Positions 28,559 through 36,751 of a stretch of 41,104 nt of DNA are shown here, one piece after another. The DNA is taken from positions 1 through 41,104 of the IMG/VR virus record IMGVR_UViG_3300035183_000528. The stretch is one strand, 5' to 3'. Under the pieces are notes generated by a model. That model was not told the DNA's origin and made no database searches. It worked only from the letters and a program-made list of their open reading frames with translations. The translations under genes were made by a program, and so were the position numbers. Each line of letters starts with the position of its first letter. Position 1 is the stretch's first letter. The DNA comes from a virus.

Positions 28559-31501
28559 ATGGAAAAACCTCTATTCAGCATTTGTCTAATATCAAAAAAC
28601 GAATCAAAAACATTACCCCGACTAATGGAGTCATTAAAGGAGTTTCAGGAACGGGGCGGAGAAATAGTCCTACTTGATACTGGTTCTACCGATAGCACTC
28701 CCGAAATAGCGAGAGGTTTTGGAATTAAAGTAACCGAAGTCGGTGAAAAATACATAATTGTTATTGATGACGAATTGGCAAAAAAACTCAACGAGAGATT
28801 TATTGTTGATGGCGAAGAGCCAATTGCCAAAGGTGGAGATAAGATTTTTAACTACTCTGGGGCAAGAAACGAGGTGGCCTCTCTTGCTTCAAACAATATA
28901 GTTTCTTTTGCTGACTGCGATGAGAAATTTGAAAAACTTGATATAGATGCCATTAACCAAAAGATTAGAGAGGGGGTTGAACAGTTTGAATATCACTTTG
29001 TATTTTCTTATGACAGTTATGGTAGGGAGGCAATTAAGTTTATACAAAGCAAGATGTATGACCGAAGAAAGCTAAAGTGGGTAAATCTTATTCACGAAGT
29101 TTTGTCTCCAATAGACGGAAATATCAAGAGAGAATTTTTGCCAGAAAATATTTTCAAGTTAGTTCATCACCAAAATCCCTCACAAAATAGAGACCACTAT
29201 CCACTGGGGCTTGCTCTTGATTGTTATCTAAATCCAGATAATGACCGCAATAGTCATTATTGTGCTCGTGAACTTTACTGGCGAGGCAGACCGAAGTCGG
29301 CAATAAAAGAGTTTGAAAGGCACATAGCAATGAATAGATGGCCTGCCGAAAGAGCTCAATCAATGATTTTTATGGGTGATTGCTATGGAATGTTAAATGA
29401 GCCAGAAAAGCAGGTTGAGTGGTATAATCGTGCGTTTTATACAGATAGCACTCGCAGAGAAGCCTTAATTAAGCTGGCAAGATTTTATCACTACAATAAT
29501 AATCCGTATGCAACAGCTGCTTATGCGGCGGCGGCAATGGAGATTCCCTGGAATGGATTTTATGCCAACGATTTGGCTCATTATACTTTTGAACCACACG
29601 AACATTTATATTGGGCAAGGGGCTGGTTGGGAGATGTTTCTTCTGCCCAGGCTCATCTTTTAAAGGCTCTCGAATATCATCCACTTAATCCAACATACTT
29701 AAGGGATTTAAGATTTTACTTCCGTCTACCTAAAATTTCTATTATAATTCCTACCCTCGGTAGAGAGGAGGGTCTTGACCGTTGCCTAAAATCAATTCAG
29801 AACCTTAATTATCCACAAGAACTTATTGAAACTATTGTGATTGAGGACAATCCTCGTTTAGGAGTTCCAAAACGTGTAAAAGAGGGGGTGGAGCGTTCTA
29901 CGGGAGAATATATAATCTATGCTGCTAACGATATAGAATTTACCCCCGACAGTGTAATTTTAGCTTGGCGAGAATTTCAAAAGTATCCCAACCTGATTTT
30001 AGTAGCATTTAATACTGGAGAAGTTTTGCCAGACGAAGGAAATATTTGTGAGCATTTTATGTTCAAAAAGTCGGCACTACCAGATATCGGTGGTGAAATT
30101 TTTGATACCGAATTTCATCATGTAGGTGTAGACAATCTTCTATGGGCTAAATGTAAAAGATTAAATGCCGCAAAGCGATGCGAGGATGCAAGGGTAAACC
30201 ATTATCATTTCTCAAAGGGTGCTACAATGGACGATATATATAAACTCGGGTGGAGCAAAGTAGATGAGGATAGGGCTCTACTAAAAAAGAAATTGGCAGA
30301 ACTAGAACAAACCCCTAGTGTTGCTCTGGAATATTATAATCCTGCGGATAATAAAATAGAGGGATGGATGTCTTGGGGAGAACTTGATTGGCTCTATAAT
30401 CACGCAAAAGCAGTATCAAGCGTTGTAGAGGTTGGAAGCTGGATGGGTCGGTCAACTCACGCTTTGTTATCTGGGTGCAGGGGAATTGTTTATTCCGTTG
30501 ACCATTTTCTAGGTTCTGCCGACCCAATGGATACGGGCAATAGAGACGTTTATCCTGACTTTATAAGAAATGTTGGCCACTTTAAAAATTTAAGGGTTGT
30601 TAGAAAATATAGCCTAGATGCGGCAAAAGATTTTGAAGACAATTCTGTGGATATGGTATTTATAGATGCCGGGCATCAATATCACGAAGTTAAGGCGGAT
30701 ATTGAAGCGTGGCTTCCAAAAGCAACCAAGATAATATCTGGACACGATTATAACTGGCCATCGGTAGCTCAAGCTGTTGATGAAAAGTTGGGTAAAATAG
30801 AATTATACGAAAGCATCTGGTGGCTTGACCTAACTAATCCCTTAATGCAATTACAAAAGAAAATTGAAAATGGTGAAAATTTTAGTTTTGTTAAGATGGG
30901 CGATGGAGAAATGTTAGCAATGCTGGGCGTGGAAGGAGAAAACTGCGACGGGAGTAGGTATAACAAAGAACTCGGGGAAAGACTAAAAGAGGCTTATAGG
31001 TTTCTCGGGAAACAATCTGGGGTTCAAATTACCAAATGGAAACTGGGTATGGAAAAAGAAAGAGAAAGACTTGAAAAAGAGTTAGGAATTGAGTGTACCG
31101 CTAATCACGATTTACTGTTAAACCGAGTTGGAGAACTTTCACCATATCACTACAATTTCTGGAAAGCAATTAAAAACAGCAAGCGAAAAAAGATTTTTGT
31201 TGGACCAAGAAAATTAGAGGGAGTTGTTAAAATGCTAAACATAGATAGTTTTGTAGAAATTCCAGAAAAGAATGCTTATGAAAATCCAATAAATCTTAAA
31301 GCTGAAGAGAATGCCATTTACTTGTTTTCCTCCGGTTTTGCCAGTAAAATATGGATTGCCGAACTTCTTAAACAAAATAAGAATATAACCTGTATAGATT
31401 GTGGTTCTGCCTTTGACCCAATTTTTGTAGGGCAAACAAGAGCTAATCAGGTAAATCAAGATGAGCTTAAAGAGTTTTATGCAGAACTTCTTGTTCGATA
31501 A
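28559..31501 (+). CDS. Multi-domain glycosyltransferase-methyltransferase (980 aa)
   Basis: Domains in order: GT2 glycosyltransferase (1-205) with FSICLISKNE, LLDTGSTDST, and DxD-type FADCDE (117-122); TPR-like helices (212-385); second GT2 (391-560) with KISIIIPTLGREEGLDRCL and AANDIE (455-460); class I SAM methyltransferase (600-745) with VVEVGSWMGRST (622-633) and VFIDAGHQYHE (700-710); GT-D type glycosyltransferase (765-980) with KMGDGEMLAM (GDGE 781-784) and CIDCGSAFD near 960. Together these could build and methylate a glycan on virion proteins or the host surface. It follows the fibre genes, so glycosylating the fibre is a reasonable guess. The reactions are not shown by the sequence itself. 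Confidence 0.85.
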   Translation: MEKPLFSICLISKNESKTLPRLMESLKEFQERGGEIVLLDTGSTDSTPEIARGFGIKVTEVGEKYIIVIDDELAKKLNERFIVDGEEPIAKGGDKIFNYSGARNEVASLASNNIVSFADCDEKFEKLDIDAINQKIREGVEQFEYHFVFSYDSYGREAIKFIQSKMYDRRKLKWVNLIHEVLSPIDGNIKREFLPENIFKLVHHQNPSQNRDHYPLGLALDCYLNPDNDRNSHYCARELYWRGRPKSAIKEFERHIAMNRWPAERAQSMIFMGDCYGMLNEPEKQVEWYNRAFYTDSTRREALIKLARFYHYNNNPYATAAYAAAAMEIPWNGFYANDLAHYTFEPHEHLYWARGWLGDVSSAQAHLLKALEYHPLNPTYLRDLRFYFRLPKISIIIPTLGREEGLDRCLKSIQNLNYPQELIETIVIEDNPRLGVPKRVKEGVERSTGEYIIYAANDIEFTPDSVILAWREFQKYPNLILVAFNTGEVLPDEGNICEHFMFKKSALPDIGGEIFDTEFHHVGVDNLLWAKCKRLNAAKRCEDARVNHYHFSKGATMDDIYKLGWSKVDEDRALLKKKLAELEQTPSVALEYYNPADNKIEGWMSWGELDWLYNHAKAVSSVVEVGSWMGRSTHALLSGCRGIVYSVDHFLGSADPMDTGNRDVYPDFIRNVGHFKNLRVVRKYSLDAAKDFEDNSVDMVFIDAGHQYHEVKADIEAWLPKATKIISGHDYNWPSVAQAVDEKLGKIELYESIWWLDLTNPLMQLQKKIENGENFSFVKMGDGEMLAMLGVEGENCDGSRYNKELGERLKEAYRFLGKQSGVQITKWKLGMEKERERLEKELGIECTANHDLLLNRVGELSPYHYNFWKAIKNSKRKKIFVGPRKLEGVVKMLNIDSFVEIPEKNAYENPINLKAEENAIYLFSSGFASKIWIAELLKQNKNITCIDCGSAFDPIFVGQTRANQVNQDELKEFYAELLVR

Positions 31502-31545
31502 TTATGATACCAAAAGGCATATTATCACTATATGACAAGTTGGAG

Positions 31546-31568
31546 TGTTAAAAGAACGGTGGTATAAT
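31546..31568 (+). promoter_or_regulatory. Extended -10 promoter giving a leaderless mRNA
   Basis: TGGTATAAT (TGN plus perfect TATAAT at 31563-31568) is preceded by a weak -35 TTGGAG 17 bases upstream (31540-31545). The ATG at 31576 is seven bases after the -10 box, so the start of transcription falls on or next to it. Confidence 0.58.
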
Positions 31569-31575
31569 GTTATAG

Positions 31576-31797
31576 ATGAACAATATAAGCTGGAACAATC
31601 TTAAATTTAGTGATACTATTAACAAGAAGAAACCCTGGCGGGTTAAATCTGGTTTTTATAAGCCAAAAGCAGTTAATTATCCCTCTGCTAAAGAAGCTAG
31701 ATATCAAAAGCCAAAAGCAGTTAATTATCCCTCTGCTAAAGAAGCTAGATATCAAAAGCCAAAAGCAGTTAATTATCCCTCTGCTAAATCATTATGA
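31576..31797 (+). CDS. Repeat protein with 16-residue units (73 aa)
   Basis: After MNNISWNNLKFSDTINKKK a 16-residue unit KPKAVNYPSAKEARYQ is repeated almost three times, with DNA copies identical over 48 bases. It is Lys- and Tyr-rich with proline turns. It starts behind a promoter that would give a leaderless mRNA and overlaps the next start as ATGA. It could be a flexible, nucleic-acid- or wall-binding linker, but no family was recognised. Confidence 0.6.
   Translation: MNNISWNNLKFSDTINKKKPWRVKSGFYKPKAVNYPSAKEARYQKPKAVNYPSAKEARYQKPKAVNYPSAKSL
31660..31788 (+). repeat. 48-bp tandem repeat, 2.7 identical copies
   Basis: Units start at 31660, 31708 and 31756 (the last is 33 bases). Copies are identical base for base, which points to recent duplication. 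The length is a multiple of three, so the frame is kept. Confidence 0.9.
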
Positions 31798-32657
31798 CCT
31801 ATAGCTTATTTATTGCGAAAATTAGGAGCGAATTAAAAGATTTCAATAAACTTGGTAGAGATAGATGGGATGGAGATGGTTCTACCGCTATTTTTGAGTT
31901 ATCTCATCGTCCAATCAAAGATGCTAGTTATACTGTTAAGGTTGATGGGGTAACAAAAACAGAGGTAACCGATTATACTCTTGACAAGGATACTGGTATT
32001 TTGGAGTTTACATCTGCCCCTGCTTCGGGTTCAGATAATGTGGAAATAACCTATAGATATTATGTATTAAGAGACTCTGATTATATTGAAATCTTTAATG
32101 ATGCTATTGACCATTTCAAGTGGAAATTCTGGACAGAAGCCCTTGATGACTCAACTATTACTACAACCAAAGACCAATATGAATACGATTTAAGCTCAAT
32201 CTCGAGCAACATTATCCATATTGTTAATGTTTGGGTTAAGCCATCTTCGGGTAGCTCCCAGTGGACAGAGGTTCAGGGAACAACCAATTGGAAGTTCTTT
32301 CCTGAACGGAATGTTTTGTTTGTTAATCCACCATTTGACGTTTCTTCTTTGCCGTTAAAATTTAGATATCTTAAAAGCTTTACTAAGGGAACAACTCCCA
32401 GCTCAAATATAGATGTTCCAGAAAAGTGGTTATTGCCTTATAAGTATTATTGTTATGCCAGATATTATGAGCGAATGGTAAGCGAAAAAATACACGAAAC
32501 TGGAGCAGTAGTATCAGTTCCTGGCTTTGTTCCGGGACCAACGGTTCTTAATGTTGCAGAATACTATTATAAGAAAGCAGACCAAATTGCAAATAAATTA
32601 GCTCCAAAACTTCCTCCTCAAGTTATCCAAACGATACAAGAGGGGGTAATTCTCTAA
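31794..32657 (+). CDS. Putative head-tail adaptor/connector protein (287 aa)
   Basis: N-terminal helix (MTYSLFIAKIRSELKDF), a beta domain (STAIFELSHRPIKDASYTVK; ILEFTSAPASGSDNVEITYR), then an aromatic helical core (YIEIFNDAIDHFKWKFWTEA) and a C-terminal helix bundle (PYKYYCYARYYERMVSEKIH) ending KLPPQVIQTIQEGV. This layout resembles adaptor or connector proteins of short-tailed phages that bridge the portal and the tail hub, but it is a family-level guess. Neighbours: repeat protein (ATGA overlap) and beta-rich tail protein (TAATG overlap). Confidence 0.65.
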   Translation: MTYSLFIAKIRSELKDFNKLGRDRWDGDGSTAIFELSHRPIKDASYTVKVDGVTKTEVTDYTLDKDTGILEFTSAPASGSDNVEITYRYYVLRDSDYIEIFNDAIDHFKWKFWTEALDDSTITTTKDQYEYDLSSISSNIIHIVNVWVKPSSGSSQWTEVQGTTNWKFFPERNVLFVNPPFDVSSLPLKFRYLKSFTKGTTPSSNIDVPEKWLLPYKYYCYARYYERMVSEKIHETGAVVSVPGFVPGPTVLNVAEYYYKKADQIANKLAPKLPPQVIQTIQEGVIL

Positions 32658-34786
32658 TGGCAGACGTAAAGAAAAGTTTATACAATATAGCACTAGGAAC
32701 ACAGGGGTTTTTATTATCAAGCAGAGATAAGAGGGGTGTTTTTTATAGACCGGCTAGAACAATGGTTCAAGCTCCCGTTTTTGGTAATCGTTTTGCTTCT
32801 GGGGATAGAAACTATACCGATTTTACCTTCTGGTGGTATTGGGCTCAAACAGACTGGTCTAATGGGTTTAAGGATGAACCTTCGTGGAAAGATGATGCTA
32901 AATACTATCTTTCAACCAATATAGATGCTTGGTCTGAATATGGAGCAATAAAACTTACACGGGCTCCTCAACTTGTTAATACCTTTACTGAAAACCTTTA
33001 TTGCGGAGGAGAGTTTACCGTTGGTGGTAACACTACAAAGTATGTTGGAACCGACGAGGCAGCTAGCGGTAAGCCTATAGTATATGCCTTTATAAGTAAC
33101 AGCTGGACAGATATATCTTCTGGTAGCATGCCAACCATGGAAAATGTTATTTCTCAAATGTCGGCTAGGAATAATGTTCTTTGGGTTTCTTGTGTTGGAA
33201 GCGAGGGTCCGGGATTTGCTGTTGCTACATATGATGGAACAACGTGGCTGGGACAAAGCTCTGTATTTTTTCCACTTTTGACATATGACCCCATAAGCTC
33301 TCGTTGTCATACCGAATATGCTGGAGCGATGTATGTTTTTGTTGATAATTCGCTTAATAAACAATACGCTTTATTAAAAACAACAGTAACAAATCCATCA
33401 TCAGTAAGTGATTGGACAAAGGTTTTTGAAAGAATTGGACAGCTTGCTTCTGTGGTTGACTGTACTGTTTATGGTGAAAAACTTTACTATCTATTAGACA
33501 CTGGGGAATTGAGGGTATATGACGGAGTTAGTAGTCCAACATCGGATGCTTTTGTTTACAAGTTTAATGGAATTAATACGGCGCCCTATGGTCTAGGTGG
33601 TAAATTGCTTAAGGTTTTTAACGGAAAGCTCGTAATTACTATTCCTAAAGAAGAAATATGGGAATACAACGGTTCTACAATAAAAAGAATATTTAGGCGT
33701 GATGAATATAAGACCAACGAACTTTATTTGATTTTATCAGAAGGAGCCCGCCCGTCTCTTGATTATGGTTGTGTTGAATCTGATGGTAAATTGTTTTGGG
33801 GCAATTTAGTTTATGATGGAAATGTTTTTTATAACGGCTGGAAGGATGCTTCTGATGATAATTCTTCAAGGTTAAAAATGCTATTTACCGATTCAAGTGG
33901 AAATATTTATCATACCGATAGTGTTAATGCCAAAAAACTTTACAAATTAAATTTATATGGAACTAACTATAAAGGAACCGCAAATAAAAACTATCTAATT
34001 TTTAACAGAATTGACACTATTTCTACTATAAATAAGTTGTTTTATTCTTGTACAATAGTCTTTAAAAAATTAGTTACGGGTCAAAAAATAGCCATTGAAT
34101 ATTCGGTTGATGACCTAGCAAGCTGGACGGAGCTGGGAAATGTTAGTTATACAAATGATGGTGGAAATATCACTACTAAAACTTTTTACTTTCCAGAAAA
34201 CTTTATTCAGAAAAAACTATGGCTACGGGTAAAACTAGAGGGTGGAGGTTCTGACACCCCTACCCTTCAAGATATTTCTATTGCCTATTATCCTCTTCCT
34301 GAATATAAACACAGATGGGACCTAACTGTTCAATGCTATGATAATTTACTTTTACTTGACGGAAAAACCAAAGAGCCAAAAAGAGGAGAAGAATTAAGAA
34401 ATATTTTAAAAACATACTGGAAGGATAAAAAGATTGTTGAGTTTCAAGATGTTGATTATGCCCAAACTCAATTAAACGGAGTTTTAAATGCTTCTTCTAC
34501 TACCATTACTGTTGATGATACAAGCAAGTTTCCAGAACAGGGGATAATAAGAATAGAGAATGAAAAGATAAGATATTATAGCAAGACGGCTACCGCTTTT
34601 ATTGCGACAGACGGTAGCACAAGCGGTAGGGGATACGAAGGAACGGTAGCTACTTCCCACGCTGACAAAACTGAGGTTTCTAACAGCTATAAGGTAATTA
34701 TCATAAATTATGAAGAATTAACTCCGCTAGGAGCAGAATCAAGGGTAGATGAATTTTTGGTTTCGCTCCAGCTTATGGAGGTTTAA
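32657..34786 (+). CDS. Large beta-rich tail protein, propeller-like (709 aa)
   Basis: Several repeated strand-turn units are visible (VDCTVYGEKLYYLLDTGELR, VFNGKLVITIPKEEIWEYNG, CVESDGKLFWGNLVYDGNVF), as in a beta-propeller. The C-terminal part carries a third copy of the module seen in the capsid and fibre (LNASSTTITVDDTSKFPEQG). In SU10-like phages such proteins build the tail hub or nozzle. There is no enzyme motif. The TAATG start is coupled to the adaptor gene. Confidence 0.72.
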   Translation: MADVKKSLYNIALGTQGFLLSSRDKRGVFYRPARTMVQAPVFGNRFASGDRNYTDFTFWWYWAQTDWSNGFKDEPSWKDDAKYYLSTNIDAWSEYGAIKLTRAPQLVNTFTENLYCGGEFTVGGNTTKYVGTDEAASGKPIVYAFISNSWTDISSGSMPTMENVISQMSARNNVLWVSCVGSEGPGFAVATYDGTTWLGQSSVFFPLLTYDPISSRCHTEYAGAMYVFVDNSLNKQYALLKTTVTNPSSVSDWTKVFERIGQLASVVDCTVYGEKLYYLLDTGELRVYDGVSSPTSDAFVYKFNGINTAPYGLGGKLLKVFNGKLVITIPKEEIWEYNGSTIKRIFRRDEYKTNELYLILSEGARPSLDYGCVESDGKLFWGNLVYDGNVFYNGWKDASDDNSSRLKMLFTDSSGNIYHTDSVNAKKLYKLNLYGTNYKGTANKNYLIFNRIDTISTINKLFYSCTIVFKKLVTGQKIAIEYSVDDLASWTELGNVSYTNDGGNITTKTFYFPENFIQKKLWLRVKLEGGGSDTPTLQDISIAYYPLPEYKHRWDLTVQCYDNLLLLDGKTKEPKRGEELRNILKTYWKDKKIVEFQDVDYAQTQLNGVLNASSTTITVDDTSKFPEQGIIRIENEKIRYYSKTATAFIATDGSTSGRGYEGTVATSHADKTEVSNSYKVIIINYEELTPLGAESRVDEFLVSLQLMEV

Positions 34787-34787
34787 T

Positions 34788-35033
34788 ATGCCGATTTCCT
34801 ATACCACTAGACCAAAGATAGGTTTTTTTTCTAAAATTAAAGAAGATACTTTAAGGGTTTTGAATTACTTTACGCCTGAAACTATTCTAGTTATCCTCTT
34901 GATTGTTGCTATTATTATGGGTATATTAGAAATAGAAACATGGGGATATTACCTAGTGGTCGTAATTTTTATTATTGGTTATTTCACAGAAAGGTGTGTT
35001 CGCCTTATCAAAAGGAAACCTCCGCAAGTATAG
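34788..35033 (+). CDS. Two-pass membrane protein, possible holin (81 aa)
   Basis: ATG at 34788, one base after the tail gene stop, is used; the in-frame ATG at 34749 lies inside that gene. MPISYTTRPKIGFFSKIKED is followed by two membrane helices (TILVILLIVAIIMGILEI and WGYYLVVVIFIIGYF) and a short basic tail (RCVRLIKRKP). This is the topology of class II holins. It is followed by a coiled-coil protein with a C-terminal membrane helix, so the pair may be a holin-accessory system. It could equally be a structural membrane-interacting protein. Confidence 0.68.
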   Translation: MPISYTTRPKIGFFSKIKEDTLRVLNYFTPETILVILLIVAIIMGILEIETWGYYLVVVIFIIGYFTERCVRLIKRKPPQV

Positions 35034-35212
35034 TGAAGACAATACAAGATAGAGTAACCATAGAAAACAGATTGGCAACTCTGGAAGTTAAAATAGAAGA
35101 AATTATGGAAAACCATCTTCCGAGTATTGAAAAGAAGGTTGATTGGGTAACGGGGCTTTTAATTACCAACCTTATCAGTCTTATCCTTCTTCTTTTAAGC
35201 AAATATCTATGA
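35033..35212 (+). CDS. XhlA-like coiled-coil membrane protein (59 aa)
   Basis: A GTG start at 35033 overlaps the preceding TAG stop (TAGTG). The chain is KTIQDRVTIENRLATLEVKI (coiled coil, residues 2-40), followed by one C-terminal membrane helix (LLITNLISLILLLLSKYL). This is the layout of XhlA/hemolysin-type phage proteins, which support holins at the cytoplasmic membrane. An upstream in-frame ATG (34940) is within another gene and less likely. Confidence 0.68.
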   Translation: MKTIQDRVTIENRLATLEVKIEEIMENHLPSIEKKVDWVTGLLITNLISLILLLLSKYL

Positions 35213-35475
35213 ATGGATTAAAAAAGGTTTTTACCATTCCAAAGGAAGGATTGCTTGACCCTGACCAAATTCGCCAGAAGGAAGCTATGGAAAGAGCAGA
35301 AGCGGTAGCAAAAGCCGAAAGAGAAAGATTTGAGAAAATAGCCGATGAAATAGTAAAGATTTTAACGTCGCACAATGTTACTACTAGTGAACTTCCACGC
35401 ATTATTCAGGTTCTTATGGGTAAAATCAATTCCAAAATCGATTCAACAACCATTGAAAAGATTTTGAAACTATAA
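35209..35475 (+). CDS. Hypothetical protein (88 aa)
   Basis: The ATG at 35209 overlaps the previous stop (ATGA). The sequence is MNGLKKVFTIPKEGLLDPDQ, then a charged helix (RQKEAMERAEAVAKAERERF) and a C-terminal SELPRIIQVLMGKINSKIDS. It is helical and soluble. Its role is unknown; its position after the holin-like genes suggests a late accessory function. Confidence 0.66.
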   Translation: MNGLKKVFTIPKEGLLDPDQIRQKEAMERAEAVAKAERERFEKIADEIVKILTSHNVTTSELPRIIQVLMGKINSKIDSTTIEKILKL

Positions 35476-35861
35476 TGGCAAAAAAAGTATATTTTCATCA
35501 CCTAGTCTGTATTAAAAATTTTCATAAGTTTAGCATAGAATCAGAAGAAGAGAATAACACCAAAATAGGGGTAGATAAAATGAGGTGTCCCCGTTGTGGT
35601 TCAGAGGTTCAGCTAGATATAGGTTACTCAAGCACCGCTCCATCGTTTGAAGCTCAGGCCAAGCTTAATATTGAGGCATCAAAGATGGCTCTTCATATGG
35701 CTGCTGAACAAAAAAAGATTGACGAAGAAATGGGATTAAATGAAAAAGTGTTGGTAAATCCTCCGCCGGGCGAAAGAAAATCACCGTTTATGCTTTCTAA
35801 AAAGGTCATAGAAGGCATTAAGGAAAAAGTGACTCCAGAGCTGGAGCCGTTATTAGACTAA
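35475..35861 (+). CDS. Hypothetical protein with a zinc-knuckle-like segment (128 aa)
   Basis: It starts with TAATG coupling. After YFHHLVCIKNFHKFSIESEE comes MRCPRCGSEVQLDIGYSS (CxxC), then helices and a proline-rich tail (LVNPPPGERKSPFMLS). The early Cys/His residues (HHLVC, FH) could complete a zinc site with the CxxC. Not recognised otherwise. It ends 15 bases before the small basic gene. Confidence 0.7.
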   Translation: MAKKVYFHHLVCIKNFHKFSIESEEENNTKIGVDKMRCPRCGSEVQLDIGYSSTAPSFEAQAKLNIEASKMALHMAAEQKKIDEEMGLNEKVLVNPPPGERKSPFMLSKKVIEGIKEKVTPELEPLLD

Positions 35862-35876
35862 ATCCTCCATACAGCA

Positions 35877-36017
35877 ATGCCGCTAACTAAGAAGGGCAAG
35901 AAAATACTTCAAAAAATGAGAGAATACTATGGGTATAAAAAAGGAACCCAGGTATTCTATGCATCACAGAATGCGGGGAAAATTAAGGGGACGCATAAGA
36001 AAAGAAAGAAGAGATAG
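35877..36017 (+). CDS. Small conserved phage protein, MPLTKKGKKI type (46 aa)
   Basis: MPLTKKGKKILQKMREYYGY followed by KKGTQVFYASQNAGKIKG and HKKRKKR. This short basic protein type (MPLTxKGxKI...YG..KG..VFYAS.N.G.I.G) recurs in many phages, usually within structural blocks. Its function is unknown; small DNA- or capsid-associated roles have been guessed. It is the last gene of the + strand block, with the terminator 63 bases downstream. Confidence 0.72.
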   Translation: MPLTKKGKKILQKMREYYGYKKGTQVFYASQNAGKIKGTHKKRKKR

Positions 36018-36079
36018 TTTATATAATAGAAGGGGGTGTAAAATACCCGGAAAGAAGAAAAAATAAGTTTGAGAGCTTA

Positions 36080-36142
36080 AAAAGACCGTGGGCTAGCATC
36101 TGATTTAAGGAGGAAAATCAAGAAGCTAGACCCACGGTCTTT
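36080..36142. terminator. Bidirectional terminator between converging blocks
   Basis: AAAAGACCGTGGG-CTAGC (36079-36096) pairs with GCTAG-A-CCCACGGTCTTTT (36125-36142) with one bulge: a 17-18 bp stem flanked by A and T runs on both sides. It ends the late + strand unit and the - strand lysis unit. The 28-base loop holds a stray AAGGAGG. Confidence 0.85.
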
Positions 36143-36152
36143 TATTTGGAGA

Positions 36153-36296
36153 CTAGTGGTTACCGTACCAGCCTTTTTCTTCCTCTTCTTGGGGAGTCTC
36201 ATCTTGGGGCTCTGCCAATGGTTCTTCTACTAGAGTTTCTTCTACCCTTCCTTCCCCTTCGGGAACAACCTCTTCTTCTTGAAGTTTGTATTCCAT
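36153..36296 (-). CDS. Small acidic protein (47 aa)
   Basis: ATG at 36296, two bases after the transglycosylase stop, opens MEYKLQEEEVVPEGEGRVEE, then EEPLAEPQDETPQEEEEKGW, ending YGNH. About a third of the residues are Glu. It is probably disordered; acidic tails of this kind may inhibit or chaperone a basic partner such as the neighbouring lysis enzymes. No family was recognised. Confidence 0.6.
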   Translation of the reverse strand: MEYKLQEEEVVPEGEGRVEETLVEEPLAEPQDETPQEEEEKGWYGNH

Positions 36297-36298
36297 TG

Positions 36299-36706
36299 CT
36301 ATTTTTGCCAGCAAGATTTACTTGGATTCCACGGGGCAGTGCCTCGTGCCAAGAACAATCTGATGGCAGCATCTACGTTATTGTTAACATCAAAAACATC
36401 CCCTTTTCCCCAGCTCGACCAAGTGCTTTGTAAGAATTGAAAAATTCCACTTGCTGAGGAAATAGGGTTTTTAGCTTGAGGATTTAATCCAGATTCACAC
36501 ATCGCTATGCGTAGAAAAAGCCCCGGGTCTATATTATTTCTAACCGCCTTGGTAATTATTACGCTCTTAATCTCCTCTTTAAATGCCTCTGCGGGGCTCA
36601 AAATTGAGTTATATGCAACGATAAAGTGGTCAGAATAGGTAGGTATCGCTTTTACTCTTAAATCCTCTCCTGAAACCCTTTTTGCGAATGCTAGAATGGC
36701 GAGCAA
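36299..36706 (-). CDS. Lytic transglycosylase (SLT domain) with N-terminal membrane anchor (135 aa)
   Basis: The SLT pattern is clear: IAMCESGLNPQAKNPISSAS (catalytic E71), GIFQFLQSTWSSWG, and VDAAIRLFLARG. It would cleave the peptidoglycan glycan strands. The annotated TTG start gives a truncated hydrophobic end (MLAILAFAKR). In the same frame, 14 residues further upstream, an ATT at 36748 gives IKTLWLILLLIALWLLAILA, a complete signal anchor, right after the stop of the holin-like gene and behind GGAAAG. So the true start may be the rare ATT. It is coupled to the acidic gene downstream. Confidence 0.82.
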   Translation of the reverse strand: MLAILAFAKRVSGEDLRVKAIPTYSDHFIVAYNSILSPAEAFKEEIKSVIITKAVRNNIDPGLFLRIAMCESGLNPQAKNPISSASGIFQFLQSTWSSWGKGDVFDVNNNVDAAIRLFLARGTAPWNPSKSCWQK

Positions 36707-36751
36707 CCAGAGGGCGATTAGAAGTAAAATCAGCCAAAGAGTCTTAATAGG

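Noticed and set aside
31504-31551. 15-codon frame MIPKGILSLYDKLEC.
   Set aside because: Too short, no leader or ribosome site; it overlaps the promoter region of the next gene.
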